From: Thermomicrobium sp. 4228-Ro
GTDB taxonomy: Bacteria > Chloroflexota > Chloroflexia > Thermomicrobiales > Thermomicrobiaceae
Assembly (NCBI RefSeq): GCF_026241205.1
Contig: NZ_JAPFQM010000001.1
Coordinates: 1,240,001 to 1,304,000, forward strand
Length of the DNA stretch: 64,000 nucleotides
Direction of reading: 5' to 3'
Both the position numbers and the translations under genes were made by a program. Below the pieces are notes generated by a model. The model was given only the letters and a program-made list of their open reading frames with translations. It was not told the DNA's origin and did not search any database. This document shows, one piece after another, positions 1 through 8,709 of the stretch (the stretch's first letter is position 1; the number at the start of each line of letters is the position of its first letter).

Positions 1-324
1 ATGTGCGGACACCCGGTGACGCGACGGTGCGTTCTGCCTGACGCAACACGACCATGGTGTTCAGCCTTTCGAACACTCCGCGTCGCGACGCGGATATCGG
101 GTAAGCGAGACATCCTTACGGTACCAGAGGCCGGGCGAGCGTGCAAGTGGGTGGGAGCCCAAGCAAGGGCACGACCGGGGTGGGAAGGAGGTTTCCGGGC
201 GACAGCGCGATCGCGCGTGCTGGGCCTCTCCGTGCCTTCCGATGCCTGCATACCAGTGAACGAAGCGAGGAGCCGGAGGCAGAAGTACCCCCGGCTCCCG
301 CTCGCTTTCTCGCGTGGGCAGTCG
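1..324. other. Non-coding left edge of window
   Basis: No gene is supported here. Open frames in this stretch lack ribosome-binding sites and recognisable protein sequence. The only structure I see is the GC-rich hairpin at 263-307, just downstream of the leftward ABC permease gene. Confidence 0.5.
263..307 (-). terminator. Hairpin terminator of the ABC importer operon
   Basis: Two nested arms pair: AAGCGAG (263-269) with CTCGCTT (301-307), and GAGCCGG (270-276) with CCGGCTC (291-297), leaving a 3-nt bulge and a 14-nt loop. It sits 18 nt past the stop of the last permease gene on the minus strand. No long T-run follows, as for other hairpins in this window. Confidence 0.5.
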
Positions 325-1203
325 CTACTGATTCGTCTGGGCTCGCAGGCGTGGATCGAAGTAGTCGGCGAGCATGTCGCCGATGATGTTGAAGCAGAGG
401 ATCAGGAGCGTGACGATGAGGCCAGGGAAGATCACCATCCACGGTGCACGGGTGAAATAGAGCGAAGCTGCACCGGTGAGCATGTTTCCGAGCGAGGGAT
501 TGGGCGGCTGGACACCGAGTCCGAGGAAGCTCAGGCCAGTCTCGACGAAGATCGCGGCGCCGAGGTTGAGCGACGCGAGAACAGCAACTGGACCGAGACA
601 GTTGGGAAGGACGTGCCGCAGCATGATGCGCCAGTGGCTCGCACCCATGGCGCGTGCCGCTTCGCAGAAGAGCGACTCAGAGACTCGTAACGCGGCGGCT
701 CGCATCACGCGGACGCCGACCGGGATCAGCGAGAGGGCGACGGCACCGATCAGTTGCAGCCGACCAGGGCCGAGGACGGCAACGACGACACTGGCGACGA
801 CCAGGGAGGGAATCGCCGTGATGAGCTCGACGCCACGTTGGAGAAGGAAGTCGAGGAGCCCACGGCGATAGCCGCCGATGAGACCGAGGAGCGTACCGAT
901 CAGGGTTCCGAGCAAACCACCGGGCACAGCAATAAAGAGCGTGGTGCGCAAGCCGTAGAGTGCTCGCGTGAAGATGTCGCGCCCCAGTTCGTCGGTGCCG
1001 AAGGGGTACTCGGCCGACGGCGGCTTGAGACGTGCCACGGCATTGGTGGCGGTCGGCGAGCGTGGATTGACTGACGGCCCGATGACTCCCGTTACCACGA
1101 TGATCGCAAGCACGATGGTGACGATGACACCGATCCAGGGGATGCGGCGGCGGGTCGGCGTCGTTCGCTCGCGCGCGAGCGGCGTCGCGACTGCTTCAGC
1201 CAT
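325..1203 (-). CDS. ABC transporter permease, DppC/OppC family
   Basis: Integral membrane subunit of a peptide/nickel/opine-type importer, 292 residues, the usual length for DppC proteins. One N-terminal helix (about residues 25-45) is followed by a periplasmic stretch and a five-helix BPD_transp_1 domain. The cytoplasmic EAA loop that contacts the ATPase is visible as EAARAMGASHWRIMLRHVLP. The ATG lies 3 nt after the stop of the partner permease, so the two are translationally linked. The substrate cannot be read from the permease. No ATPase subunit is present in the operon, so it must be supplied from elsewhere. Family assignment is sure. Confidence 0.95.
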   Translation of the reverse strand: MAEAVATPLARERTTPTRRRIPWIGVIVTIVLAIIVVTGVIGPSVNPRSPTATNAVARLKPPSAEYPFGTDELGRDIFTRALYGLRTTLFIAVPGGLLGTLIGTLLGLIGGYRRGLLDFLLQRGVELITAIPSLVVASVVVAVLGPGRLQLIGAVALSLIPVGVRVMRAAALRVSESLFCEAARAMGASHWRIMLRHVLPNCLGPVAVLASLNLGAAIFVETGLSFLGLGVQPPNPSLGNMLTGAASLYFTRAPWMVIFPGLIVTLLILCFNIIGDMLADYFDPRLRAQTNQ

Positions 1204-1206
1204 GTT

Positions 1207-2169
1207 CTAACCCCTCTCGCGCAACCGGGGATCGAGGAAAGAACACGCGATATCAGTGAGGAGGTTGATGATCACGAATGCTGTCCCGAGTATGAGGACA
1301 GCGATCTGAATGACCGGGAAGTCGCGGCGGGCGACTGCGTCGACGAAGAAGAGGCCGAGCCCCGGCAAATTGAATGTCGTCTCCACGATGACCACGCCGC
1401 CGAGCAGGTAGCCCACACGAAGACCAGAGAAGGCCAGAGTAGGCGCGAAGGCGTTGCGGAGGACGTGCCGGAATACGACGGTCGACTCGGCGAGTCCCTT
1501 CGCCCGCGCCACCTGCACGAACGGCTCCTGCAGTACTTCCAGGACAGCGTTCCGGATGAAGCGAACCAGTCCAGCAGCCAGGACGAAACCGAGAACGACG
1601 ATCGGCAGGACGATCTGTTGGAGATGAACCCACAGGTTTTGGGTGGGCGGCACGAGGCCAAGCGGTGGGCGCCAACCGAAGACGAGAAGCACAAAGATCA
1701 GCACGAGCAGGCCGAGCCAGTAGGCTGGAACGGCCGACGTGATGAAGAAGAAAACCCGCGTCAATGCCTCAGTGAAGCGGCCACGGCGCAGCGCGCTGAA
1801 GAGGCCGAGCGGCAGTGCGAACACCCAGGCGGTGAGTTCGGAGAGAAAGGCGATCTCGATGGTGAGGGGCAACCGGACGCGAAGCTCGTCCGCGATCGGT
1901 CGCCCCGTCACGTACGACTTACCGAGCCCGCCAGTGACGAGCCCAGCCAGGAAGTCGGCGAACTGGACAATCAGCGGCTTGTCGAGGCCGAGTTCCTGCC
2001 GGACCTGTGCCACGCGTTGCGGGTTGATCGTGATGTTCTCGCCCGTCCCGCCGACGATGAGCGCGGCAGGATCCCCGGCGAGCCGGATGAATGCAAAGAC
2101 GACGAATGTGGCCAGAAGGACGACGAGGAAACCACCGATCGCGCGTCGAATGAGATATTGGACGAACAT
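1207..2169 (-). CDS. ABC transporter permease, DppB/OppB family
   Basis: First permease of the importer, 320 residues. It starts with the typical DppB N-terminus (a YLIRRAIGGFLVVLLATF helix), then a periplasmic region and a transmembrane domain with the EAA-type loop (ARAKGLAESTVVFRHVLRNA) near residues 215-235. The C-terminal FLDPRLR motif is characteristic of DppB/OppB. It sits between the binding-protein gene and the DppC-type permease on one leftward transcript and should form a heterodimer with the latter in the cytoplasmic membrane. Confidence 0.95.
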   Translation of the reverse strand: MFVQYLIRRAIGGFLVVLLATFVVFAFIRLAGDPAALIVGGTGENITINPQRVAQVRQELGLDKPLIVQFADFLAGLVTGGLGKSYVTGRPIADELRVRLPLTIEIAFLSELTAWVFALPLGLFSALRRGRFTEALTRVFFFITSAVPAYWLGLLVLIFVLLVFGWRPPLGLVPPTQNLWVHLQQIVLPIVVLGFVLAAGLVRFIRNAVLEVLQEPFVQVARAKGLAESTVVFRHVLRNAFAPTLAFSGLRVGYLLGGVVIVETTFNLPGLGLFFVDAVARRDFPVIQIAVLILGTAFVIINLLTDIACSFLDPRLRERG

Positions 2170-2230
2170 GGTCGTGCGCCTTTCCGGTTCGCTCGAGTCC
2201 TCTGCCGCGCTCTTTCCTCAGCCACCGTTC

Positions 2231-3934
2231 CTACTGCCGGAGCCAAGTCGTCGCGTGCTTCTCGGTCAAGTTGTAGTTGGGCTGCGGTGTGAACCCCGCG
2301 AGTATGCCAGGTCGGAAGACATGCCAGATGACCGGTCGGTAGACGTAGATCATACCGAATACCGGATCATCGAGCGTCCGGAAGTCGAGTTCGCGCGTGA
2401 GTTGCTTGCGCTTCTCGATATCGAGCTCGCGGTCGATCTGCTGGTAGAGCTGGATCAACTCGTCGGACCAGAGACCGGTCAGGCTCACTTGGTCGTCATT
2501 GGTGATCCAGGCAGCGAAGGTCGACTTCGGCTCGTCGACCCAAGGGGCGTTGAAGCCGAGCGCCATCTGGAATTCGCGCGCGACGATCCGCTGGACGTAT
2601 TCACCCAGCTGGAGGATTTGGGTATTCACCTTGATGCCGACCTGCGCCAGCTGGTCAGCGATGAGACTCGGTGTGGTGACGTCGAGGTTGAAGGCGAGTA
2701 ATTCGAACTCGAGCCCATTGGGGAAGCCTGCCTCGGCTAAGAGCTGCTTCGCTTGCTGCCGATCGGCATCCTTGTCCTTGCCGAAGCCGCGCGCCTGGCG
2801 CACGCGTTCCTCGGGCAGGGCCCACGCGCCGTAGGGGTGCATCCAGCCGGACAGCACGCTCCGCCCTTCGGTCATGGCGGCGATCATCGCATCGCGGTCA
2901 AGCGCGAGCGTGATGGCACGGCGGACGCGCTCGTCCTTGAACGGCTCGAAGCTCCGGGCATTGAGAATGAGGCGCCAGACGAGGGTCGTCGGCACGCCGA
3001 CCACTTGAATGTCACTGTGTCCCTGGAAGAGGTCGAGCGGCGGCGTGGTGAGCGAGCGGTAGAGGTGCAGCTGTCCAGCCAGGAAGGCCTGCGCGACTGC
3101 GTTCCAGTCGGTCATCGGATGGCCGACGATACCGTCGAGGTACGGAAGATCCTTTTCGAAGTAATTGGGGTTCTTCTCGACCTCGAAGGCGACCCCTGGC
3201 GTATAGCTCTTGAACTTGAAGGGGCCGGTACCGATGAGGCTCTTGGTGTCGCGGAGGTCGGCCCCCGATTCGATGAGGTGGGCGGGGTAGATACCGGTCC
3301 AGGGGATGGCGACGTTGTAGAGGAGCGCTGGGTCCGGTTGCTTGAGGACGAAGCGGACGGTGTAGTCGTCGGGCGTTTCGATGTGGTCGACGGTGTTGAA
3401 GAAGACGCCGCGGGGGCTGTTGACGCCTTCGGGTGGGCTGATGATGCGCTGGAAGTTGACGAGGACGTCCTTGCTGGTGAAGGGGGAGCCGTCGTGGAAC
3501 TGGACGCCCTGGCGGAGGGAGAAGGTGTAGCTCATCCCGTCCTGCGCCATGTCCCAGCGTACAGCGAGACAGGGGAGAATCTTCGTCTGATCGTTGGGAT
3601 CGAACTGGAGCAAGGTGTCGAAGCAGGGACCGATACACCAGAGGTCGGTACTGGTCGTGGCCTGATGCAGGTCCAGGTTTGCCGGATCGCCGGGGAGATT
3701 GAAGTGCAGGATCCCGCCGCGGCGGACGGCTTCGGTCGTTGGGGTGGGGGTCACCTCCATGACGGCCGTCGGCATGGCCATCGGTGTGTTGGTCGGTGTG
3801 GGCGCGGTGGTTGCTGCTGGTGCTGTGGTCGGGGTCGCTTCACCACCGCCACCGCTGCGACAGGCGACCAGCAATGCAGAAATGAGTGTCCCGGCTGTTA
3901 CGCCGAACAGGCGACGCCGCGTGAAGGTACGCAT
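2231..3934 (-). CDS. ABC transporter substrate-binding lipoprotein, family 5 (DppA/OppA)
   Basis: 567-residue extracytoplasmic solute-binding protein. The N-terminus has RRR at 6-8, a hydrophobic stretch and a lipobox LLVAC with Cys25, so it is probably lipid-anchored outside the membrane. A Thr/Pro/Ala-rich linker (about 30-68) leads into the SBP_bac_5 domain, which begins around GGILHFNLPGDPANLDLHQA and contains the family patterns WDMAQDGMSYTFSLRQGVQFHDG and ALDRDAMI. It is the first gene of the leftward importer operon, with an AAGGAGG-type SD just upstream of the ATG. It probably captures peptides or another oligomeric or chelated solute; the ligand is not predictable from sequence alone. 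Confidence 0.93.
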   Translation of the reverse strand: MRTFTRRRLFGVTAGTLISALLVACRSGGGGEATPTTAPAATTAPTPTNTPMAMPTAVMEVTPTPTTEAVRRGGILHFNLPGDPANLDLHQATTSTDLWCIGPCFDTLLQFDPNDQTKILPCLAVRWDMAQDGMSYTFSLRQGVQFHDGSPFTSKDVLVNFQRIISPPEGVNSPRGVFFNTVDHIETPDDYTVRFVLKQPDPALLYNVAIPWTGIYPAHLIESGADLRDTKSLIGTGPFKFKSYTPGVAFEVEKNPNYFEKDLPYLDGIVGHPMTDWNAVAQAFLAGQLHLYRSLTTPPLDLFQGHSDIQVVGVPTTLVWRLILNARSFEPFKDERVRRAITLALDRDAMIAAMTEGRSVLSGWMHPYGAWALPEERVRQARGFGKDKDADRQQAKQLLAEAGFPNGLEFELLAFNLDVTTPSLIADQLAQVGIKVNTQILQLGEYVQRIVAREFQMALGFNAPWVDEPKSTFAAWITNDDQVSLTGLWSDELIQLYQQIDRELDIEKRKQLTRELDFRTLDDPVFGMIYVYRPVIWHVFRPGILAGFTPQPNYNLTEKHATTWLRQ

Positions 3935-3995
3935 CGTCCTCCTCCTTGTGCCCGTGTCTGCCGCTTACCAAACCCGCTAGCGGATGCTGGTTCAG

Positions 3996-4024
3996 AGATT
4001 AAACGAGCGAGTATCGGTTGTCAA
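3996..4024 (-). promoter_or_regulatory. Sigma70-type promoter of the ABC importer operon
   Basis: On the minus strand, TTGACA (4024-4019) is followed by a 17-nt spacer and TAATCT (4001-3996). It lies about 60 nt upstream of the binding-protein start. Confidence 0.7.
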
Positions 4025-4365
4025 GGTGCCTCGGTGAGAAAGAGCCACCGGTGCCCGTTTCGGCATGGTTTGCGGCAAAAGCGATTCTGAATGGGTCATT
4101 CCTGGGCTACCTGATGATTGTCGGGTGGGTGGTCGGCCGGTGAGGCAAGATGAGAGAGGCGATACATGGCAGGTCGCGGCTAGGGCTCCCAGCGCTTGGC
4201 CGGTCGAACGGGAAGAGAACGCTCCGAGCCGACGGCGTTGCGAAGAGGCCCTACTCCCGTCACCGGTCGCTTGTGCGCTCCCGGCGGCTTTCCTATACTG
4301 CCGAACGGAGCGTGCCGAGGCGGCAAGCCCGAGACCAGCAGTGAGGCGCGCATGGGAGGTCAGTC
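4025..4365. other. Divergent intergenic region, importer / acyl-CoA operon
   Basis: 341 nt between two divergent operons. It holds the rightward promoter at 4271-4299 and a GGGAGG SD directly before the acyl-CoA dehydrogenase. No small gene or clear operator was found in the rest. Confidence 0.5.
4271..4299 (+). promoter_or_regulatory. Promoter of the acyl-CoA oxidation operon
   Basis: TTGTGC (4271-4276), 17-nt spacer, TATACT (4294-4299). The -10 is the same hexamer seen before several other genes of this window. It lies 67 nt upstream of the first start codon. Confidence 0.6.
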
Positions 4366-5577
4366 ATGGATTTCGAGTTGACTCCGGAACAGATCCAGGT
4401 GCGCGACATGGTGCGCGAGTGGGCGCAGCGTGAAGTCGCGCCGTATATCCGCGAGTGGGACGCGAAGGGTGAGTACCATCCCGAGATCTACCGGCGGATG
4501 GGCGAGCTGGGCTTGCTCGGCCTACCGATTCCCGAACGCTACGGTGGTGGCGGCTTCGACTACGTGACGCTGGCCCTGGTCTGCGAGGAGCTGGAGGCGG
4601 TCGATACCTTCCTCCGGGTCGCGATCAGCGTCCACGTCGGGCTGAACAGTCTCACGCTCCTGCAGTGGGGAACGGAAGAGCAGAAGCAGCGCTGGTTGGT
4701 CCCTCAGGCGCGCGGCGAGAAGCTCGCGACCTTCGCCTTGACCGAACCGGGTGCTGGCTCCGATGCCGGGCACATCCAGACCCGCGCCGTCAAGGACGGC
4801 GACAGCTATATCCTCAACGGCGAGAAGATGTGGATCTCGCTGGCCAATACCGCTGATCACTTCCTCGTTTTCGCGACGCTCGATCCGTCGCTGGGTCACC
4901 GTGGCTTGTGCGCCTTCATGGTCGAGCGCGGTATGCCGGGGCTCACGACCGGCTCCATTCACGGCAAGCTCGGTGTGCGGGCCGGCGACACCGGTTGGAT
5001 TTCGCTGCAAAACGTTCGGGTCCCGGCGGAGAACATGATCGGTGAGCCGGGCGAGGGGTTCAAGATCGCCATGAGCGCGATCGACCAGGGGCGCTTCACG
5101 GTGGCTGCTGGGGCGTGTGGGCTCATCCGCGCGTGCCTCGAGGCGAGCGTGAAGTACTGCCACGAGCGGCAGGCCTTCGGGCAGGAAATCGGGCGGTTCC
5201 AGCTCGTGCAGCAGATGATCGCCAAGATGGTGCGTGGCTACGAGACCTCGCGCTTGCTCGTCTTCCGCGCAGCCGAACTCAAGAACCGCGGTATCCGCAA
5301 CACGCGCGAAACGTCGCTCGCCAAGTGGCACGCCTGTGACTGCGCATTCGAGGCGGCCAACGACGCCGTGCAGATTCACGGGGCATATGGCTATTCGAAC
5401 GAGTATCCGGTCGAGCGGTACCTGCGCAACGCACGCGGTGCCGTGATCTACGAGGGGACGCGCGAGATCCACACGCTCCTGCAGGCGGAGTATGCGCTCG
5501 GCTATCGCGTCGACAAGCCGCTCCGCTGCCCCCAGCCGCCAGCCCAGGGCTACGAGGCAGTCGCCGCGCGGGGGTGA
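4366..5577 (+). CDS. Acyl-CoA dehydrogenase
   Basis: FAD-dependent enzyme making the trans-2-enoyl-CoA from a saturated acyl-CoA, 403 residues, normal family length. The FAD/substrate signature FALTEPGAGSDAGHIQTRA lies mid-protein, and the C-terminal domain has QIHGAYGY and VIYEGTREIH. Glu363 in YEGT is the expected catalytic base. The ATG has a GGGAGG SD 6 nt upstream. It heads an operon with enoyl-CoA hydratase, both ETF subunits and an ETF-quinone oxidoreductase, so its electrons are very likely passed to the co-encoded EtfAB. Chain-length or branched-chain preference is not evident from sequence. Confidence 0.96.
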   Translation: MDFELTPEQIQVRDMVREWAQREVAPYIREWDAKGEYHPEIYRRMGELGLLGLPIPERYGGGGFDYVTLALVCEELEAVDTFLRVAISVHVGLNSLTLLQWGTEEQKQRWLVPQARGEKLATFALTEPGAGSDAGHIQTRAVKDGDSYILNGEKMWISLANTADHFLVFATLDPSLGHRGLCAFMVERGMPGLTTGSIHGKLGVRAGDTGWISLQNVRVPAENMIGEPGEGFKIAMSAIDQGRFTVAAGACGLIRACLEASVKYCHERQAFGQEIGRFQLVQQMIAKMVRGYETSRLLVFRAAELKNRGIRNTRETSLAKWHACDCAFEAANDAVQIHGAYGYSNEYPVERYLRNARGAVIYEGTREIHTLLQAEYALGYRVDKPLRCPQPPAQGYEAVAARG

Positions 5578-5578
5578 A

Positions 5579-6124
5579 ATGGAACCGCTCGTGCTTCCGT
5601 ATCGCGGGAAACAGCCTCGACTGGCTGAGGATGTCTTTCTGGCACCGACTGCGGTCGTCATCGGTGACGTGACGGTCGGGCCCGCTTCCAGTCTGTGGTT
5701 CGGCGTGGTGGTGCGCGGCGACATCGGGCCGATCCGTATCGGTGCGCGCGTCAATCTCCAGGAGGGAGTCGTCGTCCACCTGGACGAGGGGTTCCCCGTC
5801 GTCATCGGGGACGACGTCACGGTCGGACACGGTGCGATCGTGCATGGTGCCCAGATCGGTGCGGGGGCACAGATCGGCATGGGCGCAGTGCTGCTGACCG
5901 GCTCACGGATCGGTAGCGGGGCGATCGTCGCCGCTGGAGCCGTGGTTCCCGAGGGAATGGAGGTGCCGCCGGGCACGGTCGCGATGGGTGTCCCGGCGCG
6001 TATCCGGCGCGAGGTGACGGCGGAGGAGCGGGCAGCGTTGCTGGAGCGGGCTCGGCGGTACGCGGAGCGAGGGGCCGAGTTCCGTGCGCTGCTCGCGCAG
6101 CGCGGACAGGGGAACGGGACATGA
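5579..6124 (+). CDS. Gamma-carbonic-anhydrase-fold hexapeptide protein (PaaY/YrdA type)
   Basis: 181-residue left-handed beta-helix protein of hexapeptide repeats (IGDVTVGPAS..., VTVGHGAIVHGAQIG). The three metal-binding histidines of the gamma-class family are present as His67, His84 and His89, with Arg46/Asp48 in the conserved VRGD. A C-terminal helix (about 145-181) follows, as in PaaY and YrdA. I start it at the ATG 1 nt after the dehydrogenase stop; a longer frame would overlap that gene. Its place between an acyl-CoA dehydrogenase and an enoyl-CoA hydratase resembles PaaY, a thioesterase in phenylacetate degradation, so a CoA-thioester housekeeping role is plausible. True carbonic anhydrase activity is the alternative. 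Confidence 0.9.
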   Translation: MEPLVLPYRGKQPRLAEDVFLAPTAVVIGDVTVGPASSLWFGVVVRGDIGPIRIGARVNLQEGVVVHLDEGFPVVIGDDVTVGHGAIVHGAQIGAGAQIGMGAVLLTGSRIGSGAIVAAGAVVPEGMEVPPGTVAMGVPARIRREVTAEERAALLERARRYAERGAEFRALLAQRGQGNGT

Positions 6125-6894
6125 GCGTGCGGGTGGAGCGGGAAGAACCGATCGCACTCCTGGTGCTCGATCGTCCCGAGCGCTTGAATGCGCTCGACAC
6201 CGCTGGTCTCCGTGCGCTGCTGGAGGCGATCCGTGGACTTGCGGCCGACGAGTCGATCCGCGTCGTGATCCTGACCGGTGCGGGCGACCGGGCCTTCGCG
6301 GCCGGAGCGGATATCGGCGAAATGGTGGCGAAATCGCCCGGGGAAGCCCTGGCCTTCGCCGAACTCGGCCAGGCGGTCTGCCGGGCGATCGAGGAAGCGC
6401 CGCAGCCCTACATCGCGGCGGTGAACGGGTATGCCCTGGGCGGCGGCTGCGAGCTCGCGCTGGCCTGCGACATCCGGCTCGCGAGCGAGCGAGCGGTGTT
6501 CGCTCAGCCCGAGGTGACGCTCGGAATCCCGCCAGGCTGGGGCGGCTCCCAGCGGTTGCCGCGTGTCGTTCCGCCAGGCGTCGCCCGCGAATTGCTCTAC
6601 ACCGGCCGGCATCTCGGTGCGGAGGAAGCGCTGCGCATCGGCCTGGTCAACGCGGTCTACCCAGCGGGAGAGCTGCTCGAGCGGGCTCGCGAACTGGCCC
6701 AGCAGATCGCTGCCAACGGGCCGATCGCGGTTCGCTTGACCAAGCAGGCCGTGCGCATCGGGCTCGAGCACGGGCTGGCGGCTGGGCTCGCCTACGAGCG
6801 GCAGGTCTTCGCGCATGCCTTCACCACTGACGATCAGCGCGAGGGGATGCGCGCATTCCTCGAGAAGCGAAAGCCGCTGTTCCGCGGACGCTAA
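6121..6894 (+). CDS. Enoyl-CoA hydratase/isomerase
   Basis: 257-residue crotonase-fold enzyme adding water to a 2-enoyl-CoA. The oxyanion-hole segments AAGADIGEM and GYALGGGCELALACDIRLA are intact, and both acid/base glutamates expected of true hydratases are present (Glu111 in GGGCE and Glu131 in AQPEVTLGIPPGWGG). The start overlaps the preceding stop as ATGA, which indicates translational coupling. It supplies the second step after the dehydrogenase encoded two genes earlier. Confidence 0.95.
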   Translation: MSVRVEREEPIALLVLDRPERLNALDTAGLRALLEAIRGLAADESIRVVILTGAGDRAFAAGADIGEMVAKSPGEALAFAELGQAVCRAIEEAPQPYIAAVNGYALGGGCELALACDIRLASERAVFAQPEVTLGIPPGWGGSQRLPRVVPPGVARELLYTGRHLGAEEALRIGLVNAVYPAGELLERARELAQQIAANGPIAVRLTKQAVRIGLEHGLAAGLAYERQVFAHAFTTDDQREGMRAFLEKRKPLFRGR

Positions 6895-6933
6895 CTCGCC
6901 TGTCGGAGCCTAGAGTTTCGGACGGAGGGGTAC

Positions 6934-7698
6934 GTGAAAATCGCAGTGCTGATCAAGCAGGTGCCCGATCCGAACGCGCTCCGCTTCGACCCACGCCTCG
7001 GTGATCTCGTTCCCGGTATCCAGCCGGTCGCGAACGAGTACGACCTCTATGCGCTCGAAGCTGCTCTGCGCTTGCGCGAGCAGACCGGCGGTGAGGTGGT
7101 CGTCGCGAGTGCCGGCCCGGCGCGCGATGCGCTCAACCGGGGGCTCGCGATGGGAGCCGACCGGGCTGTTGCGATCGAGGGTGAGGGACTGCCCGGCGAC
7201 AGCTGGGTGACGGCGACTGTCCTCACCGCCTGGCTCCGTCGCGAGCAGCCAGACGTGATCTGGTGCGGGCAGGAGACGAGCGATTCCGGAACAGGGAACG
7301 TCGGGCCGACGGTCGCTGCCAGGCTCGATATCCCGCTGGTGAGCAATGTGGTCGGCTGGGAATTCCGCGACGGTGTCTTCGAGATCGAGCGCGAGATCGA
7401 GGACGGGCACCAGTTCCAGGAAGTCGCACCACCGGTCGTCCTCTGCGCTCTCTCGGCCTTGCCGCAGCCACGCTTGCCGACGCTGCGTGGGATCATGGAC
7501 GCGCGCAAGAAGCCGGTCGAGCGGCTCGCACCGGCCGATCTCGGTCTCGATCCGGGCTCGCTGACTCCGCTCGTCCGCTGGGAAGGGCTGCGCCAGCCGG
7601 CCGCCAAGTCTGCCGGAATCGTCCTGCAGGACGTCCCGCCCGACGAAGCGGTGGAGCAACTGCTCGCTTTCCTGGAAGCGTGTGGCTTGTTGGGTTGA
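6934..7698 (+). CDS. etfB: Electron transfer flavoprotein, beta subunit
   Basis: 254-residue EtfB/FixA protein with an adenine-nucleotide alpha-hydrolase-like fold. It begins KIAVLIKQVPDPNALRFDP and has the AGPARDALNRGLAMGADRAV and CGQETSDSGTGNVGPTVAAR blocks of the family. GTG start with GGAGGGG 5-6 nt upstream. It should pair with the following EtfA, take electrons from the acyl-CoA dehydrogenase and pass them to the membrane ETF-quinone oxidoreductase. Confidence 0.96.
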   Translation: MKIAVLIKQVPDPNALRFDPRLGDLVPGIQPVANEYDLYALEAALRLREQTGGEVVVASAGPARDALNRGLAMGADRAVAIEGEGLPGDSWVTATVLTAWLRREQPDVIWCGQETSDSGTGNVGPTVAARLDIPLVSNVVGWEFRDGVFEIEREIEDGHQFQEVAPPVVLCALSALPQPRLPTLRGIMDARKKPVERLAPADLGLDPGSLTPLVRWEGLRQPAAKSAGIVLQDVPPDEAVEQLLAFLEACGLLG

Positions 7699-7719
7699 GA
7701 AGAAGGGGTACAGGGGGCG

Positions 7720-8709
7720 ATGGCAGGGAACGGTGTCCTGGTCGTTATCGAGACGTCGGGTGGGCAGCCGCGTCCAGCTGCACTGGAACTCTGCGGGGCA
7801 GCCCAGGCCGTGCAGGAGGCGCTCGGTTCAGCGACCGCGCTGGTCGTCGGGCAGGGGATCGGTGCGGCGACCGAGCAGGCCGCGCGACTGGGAGTGGCTC
7901 GTGTGCTCGCTGTCGATGCGCCGGAATTCGCTGAGCCGGTTGCCGAACGGGTGGCGCGTGCAGTCCTGGTGGCGTGGGAGCAACTGGATCCAGCGCTTGT
8001 CCTCTTGCCGGGGACGACCCTCGGTCGCGATGTGGCAGCGCTGGTGGCAGCACGCCGTGGCGTACCGCACCTCGTCGATGTCGTCGCGCTCGGGGTGACG
8101 GCGGACGAACTCATGGTGACGCGGCCGGTATATCAGAGCAAGCTGCTCACGACAGTTCGGGCTAGCCGGACGCGTGCCGCGGTCGTCACCGTTCGGGCTG
8201 GTTCGTTCCGGCCGCCGGAACCCGGCGAGCCAGTGCCGATCGAACGCTTACCGGTCGAACTCCAGGAACCCGACCGACGGGTGCGGGTCACGCGGATGGT
8301 CGACAAGCCACGTGGGCAGGTCGATCTGGAGAGTGCTCCGGTCGTGGTCGTCGGAGGACGTGGCGTCGGCGGCCCCGAGGGGTTCGAGCAGCTTGCTGAG
8401 CTGGCAGAACTCCTGGGTGGTGCGCTCGGGTGCACCCGAGCGGTCAGCGATCTCGGCTGGCGGCCACACTACGAGCAGATCGGCCAGACAGGCAAGCAGG
8501 TACGGCCGAAGCTCTATCTCGGTGTCGGCGTCTCGGGAGCGGTGCAGCACACCGTCGGGATGCAAGGGAGCGAGACGGTGGTCGTGATCAATCGAGACTC
8601 GAACGCACCGCTGGTCAAGCAAGCTGACTTCGCTGTCATCGCGGACTGGAACGAGATCGTGCCGCGCCTCATCGCCCGGTTGCGCGAGCGACGGGGGCGC
8701 TCAGCATGA
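7720..8709 (+). CDS. etfA: Electron transfer flavoprotein, alpha subunit
   Basis: 329-residue EtfA/FixB. The N-terminal half is the pseudo-symmetric ETF domain; the C-terminal half is the FAD-binding domain, with RPKLYLGVGVSGAVQHTVGM and NRDSNAPLVKQADFAVIADW. The partner EtfB ends 21 nt upstream and the quinone oxidoreductase starts within its stop codon (ATGA at 8706). Whether this pair bifurcates electrons like FixAB or is a plain housekeeping ETF cannot be decided without comparing the second flavin site. Confidence 0.96.
   Translation: MAGNGVLVVIETSGGQPRPAALELCGAAQAVQEALGSATALVVGQGIGAATEQAARLGVARVLAVDAPEFAEPVAERVARAVLVAWEQLDPALVLLPGTTLGRDVAALVAARRGVPHLVDVVALGVTADELMVTRPVYQSKLLTTVRASRTRAAVVTVRAGSFRPPEPGEPVPIERLPVELQEPDRRVRVTRMVDKPRGQVDLESAPVVVVGGRGVGGPEGFEQLAELAELLGGALGCTRAVSDLGWRPHYEQIGQTGKQVRPKLYLGVGVSGAVQHTVGMQGSETVVVINRDSNAPLVKQADFAVIADWNEIVPRLIARLRERRGRSA

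Noticed and set aside
2753-4090. 445-codon frame opposite the ABC binding-protein gene
   Set aside because: Low-complexity shadow with no SD; the lipoprotein on the minus strand explains the region.
4522-6816. 764-codon open frame on the minus strand opposite acyl-CoA dehydrogenase and hydratase
   Set aside because: Composition is a mirror of the real genes (high Arg/Pro/Ala), it has no domain or SD, and the plus-strand genes are unmistakable. Long antisense frames are expected at this GC content.
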